A stretch of 13,819 nucleotides of DNA from Chthoniobacter flavus (GCA_945863785.1 CAMBAQ010000035.1:1-13819), one strand, 5' to 3'; counted from the stretch's first letter, positions 5,421 to 12,626 are shown. The notes: generated by a model from the sequence alone, not told the origin. Made by a program: numbers and translations.

Positions 5421-6391
5421 CTAGGGCTTCGCCTTCAACTCCATTGGAACTTGAATAACCTGCCGGGTTGAAATGTGGATCTTTACAGACTGGCCGGCCA
5501 AGGCTGCTGTAGGGTGAATATTACCAATCACAACCCGCACGCCGAAATCGCCCATGGGTTCTGATTGGGAGGTCATTGAGGGATCGGGAGTTTCAATTTT
5601 ATCGATCGTGAAGGGGCTGTTTGGTGGGTATTTGAGGACGATCGTTCGAGAAATCGGGGAGGAGGTCTCTTGGGGCAGAACAATCTTCGATGGGGCCACG
5701 GATATCGGGGCTGGAACGACGACAAGCACGCTCACCTCCAATTGCTTCCGAGTGGGGTGATTTGTCTCCAACGTGATCTTGTCCCCATACTGGCCGGGCT
5801 CGAAGCGGTCCTCCAGATTGGCTGTGACCTGATACGCGTTTTCATCAGGAAGTTTGTCCCAGCGGATCTTGAGTTTTCCACTTTCGCTCTTGGAGGTCAG
5901 AATTTCAAATGGCTCGTTTTTTAACGATTTGACGATCACGGAGGCTGAGGCGCTAGCCTCTGGCGAATCCTTTCTAAGCATCATGTTGCTGGGGGAGATT
6001 TGAAAGTCGGCACCGACGATGCCCTTGATCAGGAGCTGAAGGGTTGGATTGGTGGGATCATTCGACTCGATGTTGATGGGCTTCTGCACCTCGCCGCTAC
6101 GTCCGGCAAGCGAGAGTTTCGCTGAGATCTTGGCGGAGTCTCCTGGCGGGATGATGTTTTTGTCTAATTCCGCTGTGGTGCATCCGCAGGCGGGTTGGAC
6201 TTTCTTGATCTCGAGATCAGCGGTGCCCGTGTTTTGAGGATGAATGTGTGCTCCACTGACTCAGAGCCATCGCGGCTTCCGAAGTCGTAGGTGGCATTCT
6301 GGCACTGGATTTGCGGTGCGGCGACCTCGGCTGCGGATGTGGATAGGGCGGCGCAAATCAGCGATAAAGCCAAAACGAAAATCGTGGGCAT
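5421..6391 (-). pseudogene. DUF1573 secreted protein, interrupted by a one-base frameshift
   Basis: Translation from ATG 6391 gives a signal peptide (MPTIFVLALSLICAALSTSA) and the DUF1573 start PQIQCQNATYDFGSRDGSES, then leaves frame at an A-run (four A on the minus strand, 6235-6232). Adding one A restores NTGTADLEIKKVQPACGCTT, the canonical DUF1573 Cys-Gly-Cys motif, and joins the frame continuing to 5421. The repaired protein would be 323 aa: signal peptide, one DUF1573 domain, then two further beta-rich Ig-like segments. Such proteins are extracytoplasmic and of unknown biochemistry. The second frame alone (from an internal ATG at 6089, 222 aa) lacks signal and motif. The lesion may be a true mutation, a homopolymer sequencing error, or slippage. 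It is divergent from the rhodanese gene, 49 nt apart. Confidence 0.82.
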
Positions 6392-6399
6392 GATGGGGG

Positions 6400-6429
6400 T
6401 ATATCAGCGTTAAAATCTTGGCAAATCAA
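6400..6429 (-). promoter_or_regulatory. Putative sigma-70 promoter of the DUF1573 gene
   Basis: On the minus strand TTGATT (6429-6424) and GATATA (6405-6400) are spaced 18 nt apart. The predicted start lies around 6393, 1-3 nt before the ATG at 6391, leaving no room for a ribosome-binding site. The intergenic region shared with the divergent rhodanese gene is only 49 nt, so the two promoters must overlap. A possible plus-strand -10 (TAAAAT, 6411-6416) lacks a convincing -35. Confidence 0.4.
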
Positions 6430-6440
6430 GCCGTCTCGCT

Positions 6441-6941
6441 ATGCAGGGAGATGTGAGCGGTGCGATTTGTCATGATTGGTCACTAGTTCGGGTTTGGAGC
6501 GGGATTTTTTGTGCTTCTCTCCTTGGGGTGGCTTTATCGCTATTCCTCAACCCGCATGGCCGTGAAGTCCTGCGTCCACTAGGGGAAAAGGTAGTAGGGG
6601 AAGCCAGCAAGGTCGGTGTGGCGATCGTATCAGTCGAGGATGTTCAAAAAATCATCGTTGAGGGTGGATGGGTCGTTTTTGATGCGCGACTTGAGAGAGA
6701 GTATGATGCCGGGCATATCCCTGGCGCTCTCTCCTTTCCCTATGCGCAAAGAGATGAGGCTTTCCAGGAGTGGGCATCAATTTTGAATTCGGAGCAAAAA
6801 GTCCTCGTTTATTGTTCTGGCAAACTTTGTGACGACGGGCTTCATCTGGCTATTTTTCTGAAGGGCATGGGGATCAAGGACGTCGCTTTATTTGTCGATG
6901 GCTTGGACGGCTGGAAGAAGGCGGGATTACTTGTGGAATAA
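6441..6941 (+). CDS. Membrane-anchored rhodanese-like sulfurtransferase
   Basis: The 166-aa protein has a membrane anchor at about residues 16-36 (VRVWSGIFCASLLGVALSLF) and a single rhodanese domain at about 60-166. Visible rhodanese features are D81-A-R83 followed by EREYDAGHIPGA, the active-site loop VYCSGKLCDDG with catalytic Cys125, and the C-terminal FVDGLDGWKKAG. The loop has a second cysteine (C130), which could support disulfide chemistry. Single-domain rhodaneses transfer sulfane sulfur or act as redox/thiol proteins. Whether the domain faces the cytoplasm or the periplasm cannot be fixed here. Neighbours (DUF1573, MauE/DoxX) suggest an envelope thiol-redox role. The N-terminal start could be slightly downstream; no Shine-Dalgarno sequence is present. 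Confidence 0.9.
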   Translation: MQGDVSGAICHDWSLVRVWSGIFCASLLGVALSLFLNPHGREVLRPLGEKVVGEASKVGVAIVSVEDVQKIIVEGGWVVFDARLEREYDAGHIPGALSFPYAQRDEAFQEWASILNSEQKVLVYCSGKLCDDGLHLAIFLKGMGIKDVALFVDGLDGWKKAGLLVE

Positions 6942-7039
6942 AAATGATCTCATCCCGTTGAAAGTCTCTGCTTATCAATTTTCTTCAATTCTGTCATTCT
7001 CTCTAAAAACCGTTTCTGCGATAAAACCAAGCGAATCAT

Positions 7040-7486
7040 TTGAAGAATAAAATAAAAACGCTTTGGGCGCTCGAGTGTTTGGGTGCGCTGATTGTGAGTG
7101 GGGTGTTCGTAATTGCATCCATCCATAAATTGGTCGATGCCGATGGGTTTTCGAAAGTCATTTTAGGCTATCAAGTGGTACCTGCTGCTTTCGTTGGTTG
7201 GGTCGCCCTCTTTATGCCCTGGTTGGAGATAAGCATGGGATTGGCGATCCTGATTCCGCAGGCAAGAAATGCAGCGCTACTCATGGCGGCTGGCTTGCTA
7301 ATCCTATTTGCGGCGCTGACCGGTTGGAATTTACTTCATGGGGTCGAAGTACCCTGCGGGTGTTTCTCCAATGAAGGAGGAGCTGCAACGTGGTGGAGCG
7401 TGGCCAGGAATATGATGCTGGCTTCAATCGCTATGCTTGCGATCTATGGGCGTGCATGGCGAATGGCGCAAACATCATCTCTGTAA
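7040..7486 (+). CDS. MauE/DoxX-like redox-associated membrane protein
   Basis: This is a 148-aa protein with four predicted membrane helices (about residues 10-28, 45-72, 78-98 and 118-137). It carries the MauE/DoxX pattern: ASIHKLVDADGF after the first helix, the second helix with LFMPWLEISMGLAILI, and a C106-G-C108-F motif in HGVEVPCGCFSNEGG before the last helix. MauE-type proteins are thought to support disulfide formation or thiol supply outside the cytoplasm. The start is a TTG at 7040; no ATG gives a complete first helix, and no Shine-Dalgarno sequence precedes it. The gene lies 98 nt after the rhodanese gene on the same strand and may be co-transcribed. Confidence 0.88.
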   Translation: MKNKIKTLWALECLGALIVSGVFVIASIHKLVDADGFSKVILGYQVVPAAFVGWVALFMPWLEISMGLAILIPQARNAALLMAAGLLILFAALTGWNLLHGVEVPCGCFSNEGGAATWWSVARNMMLASIAMLAIYGRAWRMAQTSSL

Positions 7487-7552
7487 GAGAGACAAAGACA
7501 ATATTTCAGGATTGAGGGGATTCACAGGATTGTGGTCCCCTTCGGCAAAGGA

Positions 7553-9043
7553 TCAGTTGGCGTTGGAACTGATGGCAGCGGAGGATTGGGGGGCAGGGGA
7601 ACTCTGAACGGCTTGCGCTGGGCGGGATTTTGTTGGGTTCGTGGCCCGAGCTGTTTGTACACCTGTTGGTGCGGCATTGGCGTTCGCTGGCGCTGGCTTG
7701 ATGGAAGCGGGTTGCAGGTCGGGGCCTGGAATGGTTTTGTCCATGAGCGGGTAGATGTCTTTTTCTGTTTGCTCGAGCCAGGTCAGATTTTCCAATCTCC
7801 ATTGGGCCATGTCGCGGAGGGTGGCAAGATTGACTCCGATGAGCGCGTCGCTGTCTGGGTTCGCGTTGACGGGGATTTTATCGATAATGAATCGGTAGGC
7901 TTCGCGGGCGCGTTCCAAGTGGCGAAGGCGTTCGAAGCAGAGTCCGATCTGGTAAACGGTGGAGGCTCGCCAGTTGGGGTTGTCGTCGAGTTCGGCAAGT
8001 TTCTGGTAAATGCTGAGAGCGCCGATGGCATCGCCGCTCTCGTATAGGTCGTTGGCGATTTCGTTGCCGGTTTTCCGTTGCCAGTAGGCCCATATAGCGG
8101 GTTTCTTTTTACCGAACTCACGACCAGCGGCGAGAAGCTTGAGGGTTTCCTTCATGGACTCATCGGTGCGGCCAAGGGATTTGAGAGATTGAGCGACCAA
8201 GTATTGGGCTTCTGGGGCAAGTGGGCTTGCGGGGTAGGTGGTCAGGAAACTTTGTGCAGCGGTGAGGGAGGCAGTAAAATCGCCCGAAAGGTAATCGATG
8301 TAAGCCGTCCGGAAGGCGACTTCGCTGGCTTCCGCTTGGGTCATTTTAATAAGTTTGAGGCGGGAGTAAAGTTGGGCTGCTGTTTTGTAGTCACCCATTG
8401 CGAAGTGAGTGTGAGCAATCTCCATTTTGGCTCGCAAGGAGGAGTCGGTGAATTCGTTCCCGCTTTTGAGTTGCAGTGAGGTGTAGAGGACGCTGTAAAA
8501 TTTGTTCAGAGCAGAGGCATAGCTTCCACTTTCACGGTAGATTTTGCCGAGTCGGAGGAGAATGTTTGGGTCTTCAGGGTCGTTTGGATAAAGTGACAGG
8601 AACTGTTCGTAAAGAACGGCGGCTTTGAGTGGCGCATTTTGTTTTTCCTCGAGGTTGAGCGCCATCTTGTAAATGGCATCGCGTTTCTGCTCCGCTGGGG
8701 CTCCCAGTTTGAGGAGTTGTTTGAAGGCTTTCTCGGCACGAGGTTGATCACCTAACGCCAAGGATTGATCGATCTCGGTTTGGATGGCATTGACGTTGGT
8801 TTCGCTGCTGACCAAAGCGGGGGCAAGTTCGACTTCGCTTTCAGGGTCTGGGGGAATGGTATCAAACGCAATCGGATCTGGGACTTGTGGTGCGACGGGA
8901 ACCTGGAGTGCCGGAGCGGGCTCGACGGGAATGCTCTTGGCGGAATCCCCGCCGGATGCTGGATGGATTTGTGGTGGGGCGGCAATCTCGGCCTGTGCCA
9001 CGGCGGCGATGAAAAGGAGTGTCAGAACCTGTAGTCGAATCAT
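7553..9043 (-). CDS. Secreted tetratricopeptide-repeat protein, second gene of a sigma-28-driven operon
   Basis: The 496-aa protein starts with a signal peptide (MIRLQVLTLLFIAAVAQAEI), then a Pro/Ala-rich linker to about residue 75. TPR-type helical hairpins run through about residues 85-420; repeat-like units include AVLYEQFLSLYPNDPEDPNI, YKTAAQLYSRLKL, SLTAAQSFLTTYPASPLAPE and AISIYQKL-type segments. The tail is low-complexity, rich in Pro, Ala, Asn and Ser. The repeat layout resembles periplasmic YbgF/BamD-like TPR scaffolds, though it is longer than either. It begins 1 nt after the stop of the lipoprotein gene at 9045, so the two are translationally coupled and share the sigma-28 promoter. 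That suggests a late flagellar or motility role; the exact partner is unknown. Confidence 0.88.
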   Translation of the reverse strand: MIRLQVLTLLFIAAVAQAEIAAPPQIHPASGGDSAKSIPVEPAPALQVPVAPQVPDPIAFDTIPPDPESEVELAPALVSSETNVNAIQTEIDQSLALGDQPRAEKAFKQLLKLGAPAEQKRDAIYKMALNLEEKQNAPLKAAVLYEQFLSLYPNDPEDPNILLRLGKIYRESGSYASALNKFYSVLYTSLQLKSGNEFTDSSLRAKMEIAHTHFAMGDYKTAAQLYSRLKLIKMTQAEASEVAFRTAYIDYLSGDFTASLTAAQSFLTTYPASPLAPEAQYLVAQSLKSLGRTDESMKETLKLLAAGREFGKKKPAIWAYWQRKTGNEIANDLYESGDAIGALSIYQKLAELDDNPNWRASTVYQIGLCFERLRHLERAREAYRFIIDKIPVNANPDSDALIGVNLATLRDMAQWRLENLTWLEQTEKDIYPLMDKTIPGPDLQPASIKPAPANANAAPTGVQTARATNPTKSRPAQAVQSSPAPQSSAAISSNAN

Positions 9044-9044
9044 A

Positions 9045-9536
9045 TTATTGTACTGTGTAGGAAGTGCTGCTTACAGGTTGATTTGGCGGAGTGGCTGGGC
9101 GGAAAATCGAATCGAAAAACGAGCCCAAAACCGTCTCGCCCACAGGGGCATCTCCTGCTCCTTGGAAAAAATCTTGAGGCTGCTCATTGTTGATGAATTT
9201 GGGCGTCGTGCTGTCGACTGTTTTTGTGTCGCCTAGAGGCAATGGCTCGGTGGAAGCAATGTCAGAACCGCTCTCGGGCTTGATTTTAACAATGGTTTTT
9301 GGCATCAATGGCGGTTTGCGTTTGTTTGAGGTGTCCTGTGCGACACGGATGGCGGCTGGTTTCGGAAGGTATTGTTTGGGAGCGCTGAGTTGCGGTTTTT
9401 GGGCGTTCTTCGTGGCACAGGATGAGAGGCCCGCCGATAGTGAAATGGCAAGAATCACCCCGAACAGGCCCGTGAAAAACCGTTGCCCTAATCCAAAAAC
9501 GAGCACAATTTGTTTGGGAGGTTTTAAATCACACAT
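9045..9536 (-). CDS. Lipoprotein of unknown function, first gene of a sigma-28-driven operon
   Basis: The 163-aa protein has a lipoprotein signal: basic N-terminus, hydrophobic core FFTGLFGVILAISLSAG and lipobox LSSC with the modifiable Cys40. The signal is unusually long because of the preceding CDLKPPKQIVLVFGLGQ, so a start further in is possible, but the ATG at 9536 is placed exactly where the sigma-28 transcript should begin. The mature part is Lys/Pro/Thr-rich with low predicted structure (PKTIVKIKPESGSDIAST, TVDSTTPKFINNEQPQ). I recognise no family. Its job is presumably envelope-linked and coupled to the TPR protein that follows 1 nt later. Confidence 0.82.
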   Translation of the reverse strand: MCDLKPPKQIVLVFGLGQRFFTGLFGVILAISLSAGLSSCATKNAQKPQLSAPKQYLPKPAAIRVAQDTSNKRKPPLMPKTIVKIKPESGSDIASTEPLPLGDTKTVDSTTPKFINNEQPQDFFQGAGDAPVGETVLGSFFDSIFRPATPPNQPVSSTSYTVQ

Positions 9537-9543
9537 AGTTTAC

Positions 9544-9570
9544 TTATCGGACGAGTCTATGAAAACTTAA
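9544..9570 (-). promoter_or_regulatory. Near-consensus sigma-28 (FliA) promoter of the lipoprotein-TPR operon
   Basis: On the minus strand TTAAGTTT (9570-9563), an 11-nt spacer, then TCCGATAA (9551-9544). This matches the FliA consensus TAAAGTTT-N11-GCCGATAA at 14 of 16 positions with exact spacing. The start would be about 9537, right at the ATG at 9536, so the message would be leaderless. FliA promoters drive late flagellar, motor and chemotaxis genes, which is the main clue to the function of this operon. Confidence 0.75.
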
Positions 9571-9704
9571 AGTGAAATTCTCATCCTTGCATCGATTTTT
9601 TTGCAAATTTTCTGAGTAGGGATAAAAACCCCCGATCTAACTCTCTTCTTTCGGCTTTATGACAAAGTGAATGGAAATCCGAATCCCAATGTTGGCATTG
9701 CAAA

Positions 9705-9720
9705 AGGCACGGAAATTGCT
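9705..9720 (+). promoter_or_regulatory. Sigma-54 promoter of the CsgG/FlgO-like lipoprotein gene
   Basis: AGGCACGGAAATTGCT has the invariant GG-N10-GC spacing and differs from TGGCACG-N4-TTGCW only at the first base. The C of -12 is at 9719, giving a start near 9731, 2 nt before the ATG at 9733. It is back-to-back with the sigma-28 promoter of the divergent lipoprotein-TPR operon, so both transcription units in this intergenic region use flagellar-type sigma factors. Confidence 0.72.
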
Positions 9721-9732
9721 AGGCAGAGAGCT

Positions 9733-10500
9733 ATGACATTCCGTCTTACTGATCTTCTTCGTGTATTTTGCATCGTGGGTTTATTTGGTTTTGCCTCATG
9801 TGCGAATCCCACAGCCCGTACGGTGAATGACAAAAGTAACGCGGGTTCCTCTCGAACGGGACGGATCAAGCAAATCTCGCAACCGACGGACGACATGCAC
9901 GACGTTGCCTCGAGTGCCGGAATTCGTTGGCCGCAAGGGATGCGCCGCTTGGTCGTGCTGCCGATTTACACCGCCCGTCCGATCGGGGAATCCGAGCGGG
10001 ACATGGACGGAATATTCCGTGGAGAGCTTTCCAAGGTCGTTAAATACGAAATTGTTCAAGTGAGTCGTCAAGAGATGCTCTCTATCACTAATCGAGAGGC
10101 GGTCTCTTCAGCCGAGATCCTATCGGCGGATTTAATCCGAGTTCTTAAGCTAAAATACGGCGCCGATGCCATTCTTTTTACGGACTTCACGGTTTTCCGT
10201 CCTTATCGTCCTTTGGCGATCGGCGTAAGAACCAAGATTGTCGATTTGAAGTCGCTAGAGGTGCTTTGGATGGCTGATGGCATTGTCGATTCTGCAGAGC
10301 CTGATGTGGCTGACGCCGCCTCGCACTTCGCCGATGCAGGGCTTCGTATGCGCTATGTGAGCCCCACCATTTACAAAGGCCAAGATCGAGAGTTGGCCAG
10401 CGGAAATCAGATTCTGCTGCAAAGTCCGAGGCTGTTCGCGGCATTCGTTGCTCACGAGGCCTTTTCTTCTTTGACACCCCCCGTTCGCTTTGCGCAATAG
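9733..10500 (+). CDS. Sigma-54-controlled lipoprotein with a CsgG/FlgO-like pattern
   Basis: Start 9733 gives a 255-aa lipoprotein: MTFRLTDLL, hydrophobic core RVFCIVGLFGFAS and Cys23 in the lipobox FASC. An upstream in-frame start (9667) would bury the signal peptide behind 22 residues and lies before the promoter. The mature domain has RRLVVLPIYTARPIGE, a helix with GIFRGELSKVVKYEIVQVSR, then KYGADAILFTDFTVFRPYRP and VRTKIVDLKSLEVLW. This strand-helix-strand order with the gADailf and ..v.lvdl.tgevlW motifs resembles the CsgG/FlgO/TolB-N type outer-membrane lipoproteins. FlgO-like proteins stabilise flagella at the outer membrane. Membership is inferred from pattern plus the sigma-54 promoter, not proved. 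Confidence 0.75.
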   Translation: MTFRLTDLLRVFCIVGLFGFASCANPTARTVNDKSNAGSSRTGRIKQISQPTDDMHDVASSAGIRWPQGMRRLVVLPIYTARPIGESERDMDGIFRGELSKVVKYEIVQVSRQEMLSITNREAVSSAEILSADLIRVLKLKYGADAILFTDFTVFRPYRPLAIGVRTKIVDLKSLEVLWMADGIVDSAEPDVADAASHFADAGLRMRYVSPTIYKGQDRELASGNQILLQSPRLFAAFVAHEAFSSLTPPVRFAQ

Positions 10501-10585
10501 TGTAAGGTGATCTGTCAGCTCTCAAAATGAACGATTCGAGCAGGTTATTTTTCTCCAGAACTCTTAGACTTCGGCTTTTCCCAAT

Positions 10586-11332
10586 TTGAACAATAAAAAT
10601 CCAGAGTCCGAAGTCATTCTCAAACGCGTATCGAACGAGTTGAATGCCGAGTTAACCCCAGGGTTGATTCATGAAATTAACAACATTCTGACGGGGATTT
10701 ATTTCAATCTGGAGACCTGCGGTGAGGCCTTGAGTGCAGATCCTGGTCTTGCCGAGTCGCTGAGTGAAATAAATCAAGGGGTTGAAAGAATTAAAGAAGT
10801 TCTCAATAGAACGGTCCATATTCATCTGAACGTGGCCGAAAGGGAGAAGACCTACCATGATTTGGAGTCATTGGTGGCGGCTCAGCTAGATCTTGTGAGG
10901 ATCGTTTTTCCAAAAACGGCCCAAGTCCGCTTGATTGCTCCTCCCGAACCGCTCCATGTGCAAGTGGCGGAGTACCCTTTTCGCTCAGTCATGTTGGCCA
11001 TTGCCTCTCGCTTGAGGGAGATTTTTCCGGCGGGTAAGGTGGAGGTCGTTTTTGAGATTCTTTCCCCCAATCAGCTAGCCGAGTTGATACCCGATTTGGA
11101 TCAATCTGATGAAATAGAATCTGTCGCAGTTTCTCTGAGTGTTCCGTGCATGATCGAGTCTGTGAGTGAGGTGGATGAGTATCTTCTCCGATCCACGACT
11201 GGCGATCTCACATTTGCCAACGCCGAAAATCTCACTCGTAGTCTGGGTGGTCGCCTGCTATTGCATCGCGATGCAACGAAGAAAACCTCCAGGATATTGC
11301 TTCTTCTTCCTCGCATTGATCTCGACGCCTAA
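10586..11332 (+). CDS. Histidine-kinase-like protein with degenerate ATP-binding domain (phosphotransferase-like)
   Basis: The 248-aa protein has an H-box, LTPGLIHEINNILTG, with acceptor His29, in a dimerisation helix pair (about residues 15-75). The remainder has the outline of a GHKL ATPase, but where the N-box should be it reads MLAIASRLREIFPAG, with no Asn. No DxGxG (G1) or GLGL (G2) motif is present, only a fossil ending RSLGGRLLLHR. There is no sensor, PAS or membrane part. It is therefore more likely a phosphotransfer protein (in the manner of ChpT or Spo0B) than an autokinase; that is inference. It starts with TTG (10586), the first start before the H-box, and is followed 9 nt later by the response regulator gene, its obvious partner. 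Confidence 0.8.
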   Translation: MNNKNPESEVILKRVSNELNAELTPGLIHEINNILTGIYFNLETCGEALSADPGLAESLSEINQGVERIKEVLNRTVHIHLNVAEREKTYHDLESLVAAQLDLVRIVFPKTAQVRLIAPPEPLHVQVAEYPFRSVMLAIASRLREIFPAGKVEVVFEILSPNQLAELIPDLDQSDEIESVAVSLSVPCMIESVSEVDEYLLRSTTGDLTFANAENLTRSLGGRLLLHRDATKKTSRILLLLPRIDLDA

Positions 11333-11341
11333 ACCAATCTT

Positions 11342-12607
11342 ATGCAATTGAACTCCCGCAATTACTCCATTCTTTCCATCGACGACGATCCGATGATTCT
11401 GAAAGTCCTCGAAGATCTCGTTACTCGAGCCGGATACGAGTCCTTCTCGGCCAAGAGCGCCGCTGATGCCTTGCGCCTGGCTGGCGATCGGCAGTTTGCG
11501 GTGATTATTGCCGATCATAATATGCCCGACATGATGGGGGCTGATCTTTTAAGCCGGTTCGCGCAGATCCAACCCTCGGCATCACGTGTTCTTATCACGG
11601 GAATAAAGACCTTTGATGTCGTGACTGCAGCAGTGAACAGTGGGGAAATTTTTCGATTTGTCACGAAGCCATGGATCTCCGCTGAGATGATGGCCACCCT
11701 GCACAATGCTGTTCAGCGCTTTGATCTCATTGAAACCAATAGAGCGCTTGAAAAGCAGTCGCTGGAGCTCAATCAAAAGCTCTCTGCTGCGAACTTGCTC
11801 CTTGATAAGCAACTCAAGGAGTTAGAAAGCGACAAGAAGGAGATCGATGCGACGCACGATTCTCTCAAAACAAATTTTAGCCGCTCCCTTGAGCTATGCC
11901 ACAGGGTACTAACGACGTTTAATCCTCTCCTAGGCGAGCAGGCCAAGGCCGCGTCCAAAATTTGTCAATCGATGGCGGAAACGCATTATTTTGACGATGA
12001 ACAGAAGCACATTCTGGACGTGAGTTCGCGAGTTTATGATATCGGTCTCACTGCTGTTCCTTCTGGCTTTATGTCTGCAGTTCAAGCGAATGCCGCGGAC
12101 CTGCCTCCAGAGCTAAAAAATGTGGTCGAAAACCACACGATCCAAGCCCAAGCACTGGCCTCCTTTGTAGATTCCCTGAAGCCCGTTGGGGAAACGATCC
12201 GAGCCCACCATGAGCGGTATGATGGCACAGGATTTCCAGATGGGCTCGCTGGCGAAATGATCCCTTGGACAGCGCGGTGTCTTGCTGTCGTGGCTTATTA
12301 TGTAACATGCGGGTTGTCGCATGAAATGGCCGTGGACAGCATTCTCGAGCAGTCCGGCACGGCATTCGATCCAGATGCGACTCGGCTTTTCTTGCGCTGC
12401 GCTCAGGCTTCCCCTTTGCCAAGGCTCGTTAAAGAGGTGATGGTCGATGAACTTGAGGTCGGTATGCAATTAGCCTCTGGGATCTATAGTCCGACTGGTG
12501 TTTTGCTTGTTGCAGATGGATACCATCTCGATGAGAACACCATTCACAAAATCCGGAATTACAATTTGAATTCCTCCCTGCTCCGTCAACTGCTCGTTTA
12601 TTGCTAA
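11342..12607 (+). CDS. Response regulator with REC, coiled coil and degenerate HD-GYP-like domain
   Basis: A 421-aa regulator. Residues ~8-125 form an intact receiver domain: acidic D14-D16, phospho-acceptor D58 in IIADHNMPD, T86 and K109 (VTKPW). A coiled-coil follows (about 135-180, rich in Glu, Lys and Leu). The rest resembles an HD-GYP phosphodiesterase (c-di-GMP hydrolysis). The second half is well kept, with H265 in ENH and H289-H290-E291..D294-G-T-G297-F298-P. The first half is not: the HDIGK motif reads Y232-D-I-G-L, and the usual upstream metal-binding His is replaced around LGEQAKAASKICQ. Activity is doubtful; binding or signalling is more likely. It is co-transcribed with the upstream kinase-like gene. 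Confidence 0.88.
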   Translation: MQLNSRNYSILSIDDDPMILKVLEDLVTRAGYESFSAKSAADALRLAGDRQFAVIIADHNMPDMMGADLLSRFAQIQPSASRVLITGIKTFDVVTAAVNSGEIFRFVTKPWISAEMMATLHNAVQRFDLIETNRALEKQSLELNQKLSAANLLLDKQLKELESDKKEIDATHDSLKTNFSRSLELCHRVLTTFNPLLGEQAKAASKICQSMAETHYFDDEQKHILDVSSRVYDIGLTAVPSGFMSAVQANAADLPPELKNVVENHTIQAQALASFVDSLKPVGETIRAHHERYDGTGFPDGLAGEMIPWTARCLAVVAYYVTCGLSHEMAVDSILEQSGTAFDPDATRLFLRCAQASPLPRLVKEVMVDELEVGMQLASGIYSPTGVLLVADGYHLDENTIHKIRNYNLNSSLLRQLLVYC

Positions 12608-12626
12608 GCTGAAAAAAGGGGCTGTC

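Noticed and set aside
4048..7529. 12-mer GGATTCACAGGA occurring at 4048-4059 and 7518-7529
   Set aside because: In a window of this size several exact 12-mer pairs are expected by chance; no longer match flanks it.
7532..8047. Long plus-strand frames opposite the TPR gene (also 8078-8479, 8784-9236)
   Set aside because: They are antisense to a gene with clear signal peptide and TPR repeats; translations are low-complexity Gly/Val-rich with no domain.
9667..9732. Longer start for the sigma-54 lipoprotein
   Set aside because: It would put 22 residues in front of a complete lipoprotein signal peptide and lies over the -24/-12 element.
12608..12626. Bidirectional terminator between the convergent signalling genes
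   Set aside because: The 19-nt gap has an A-run but no stem that pairs convincingly.
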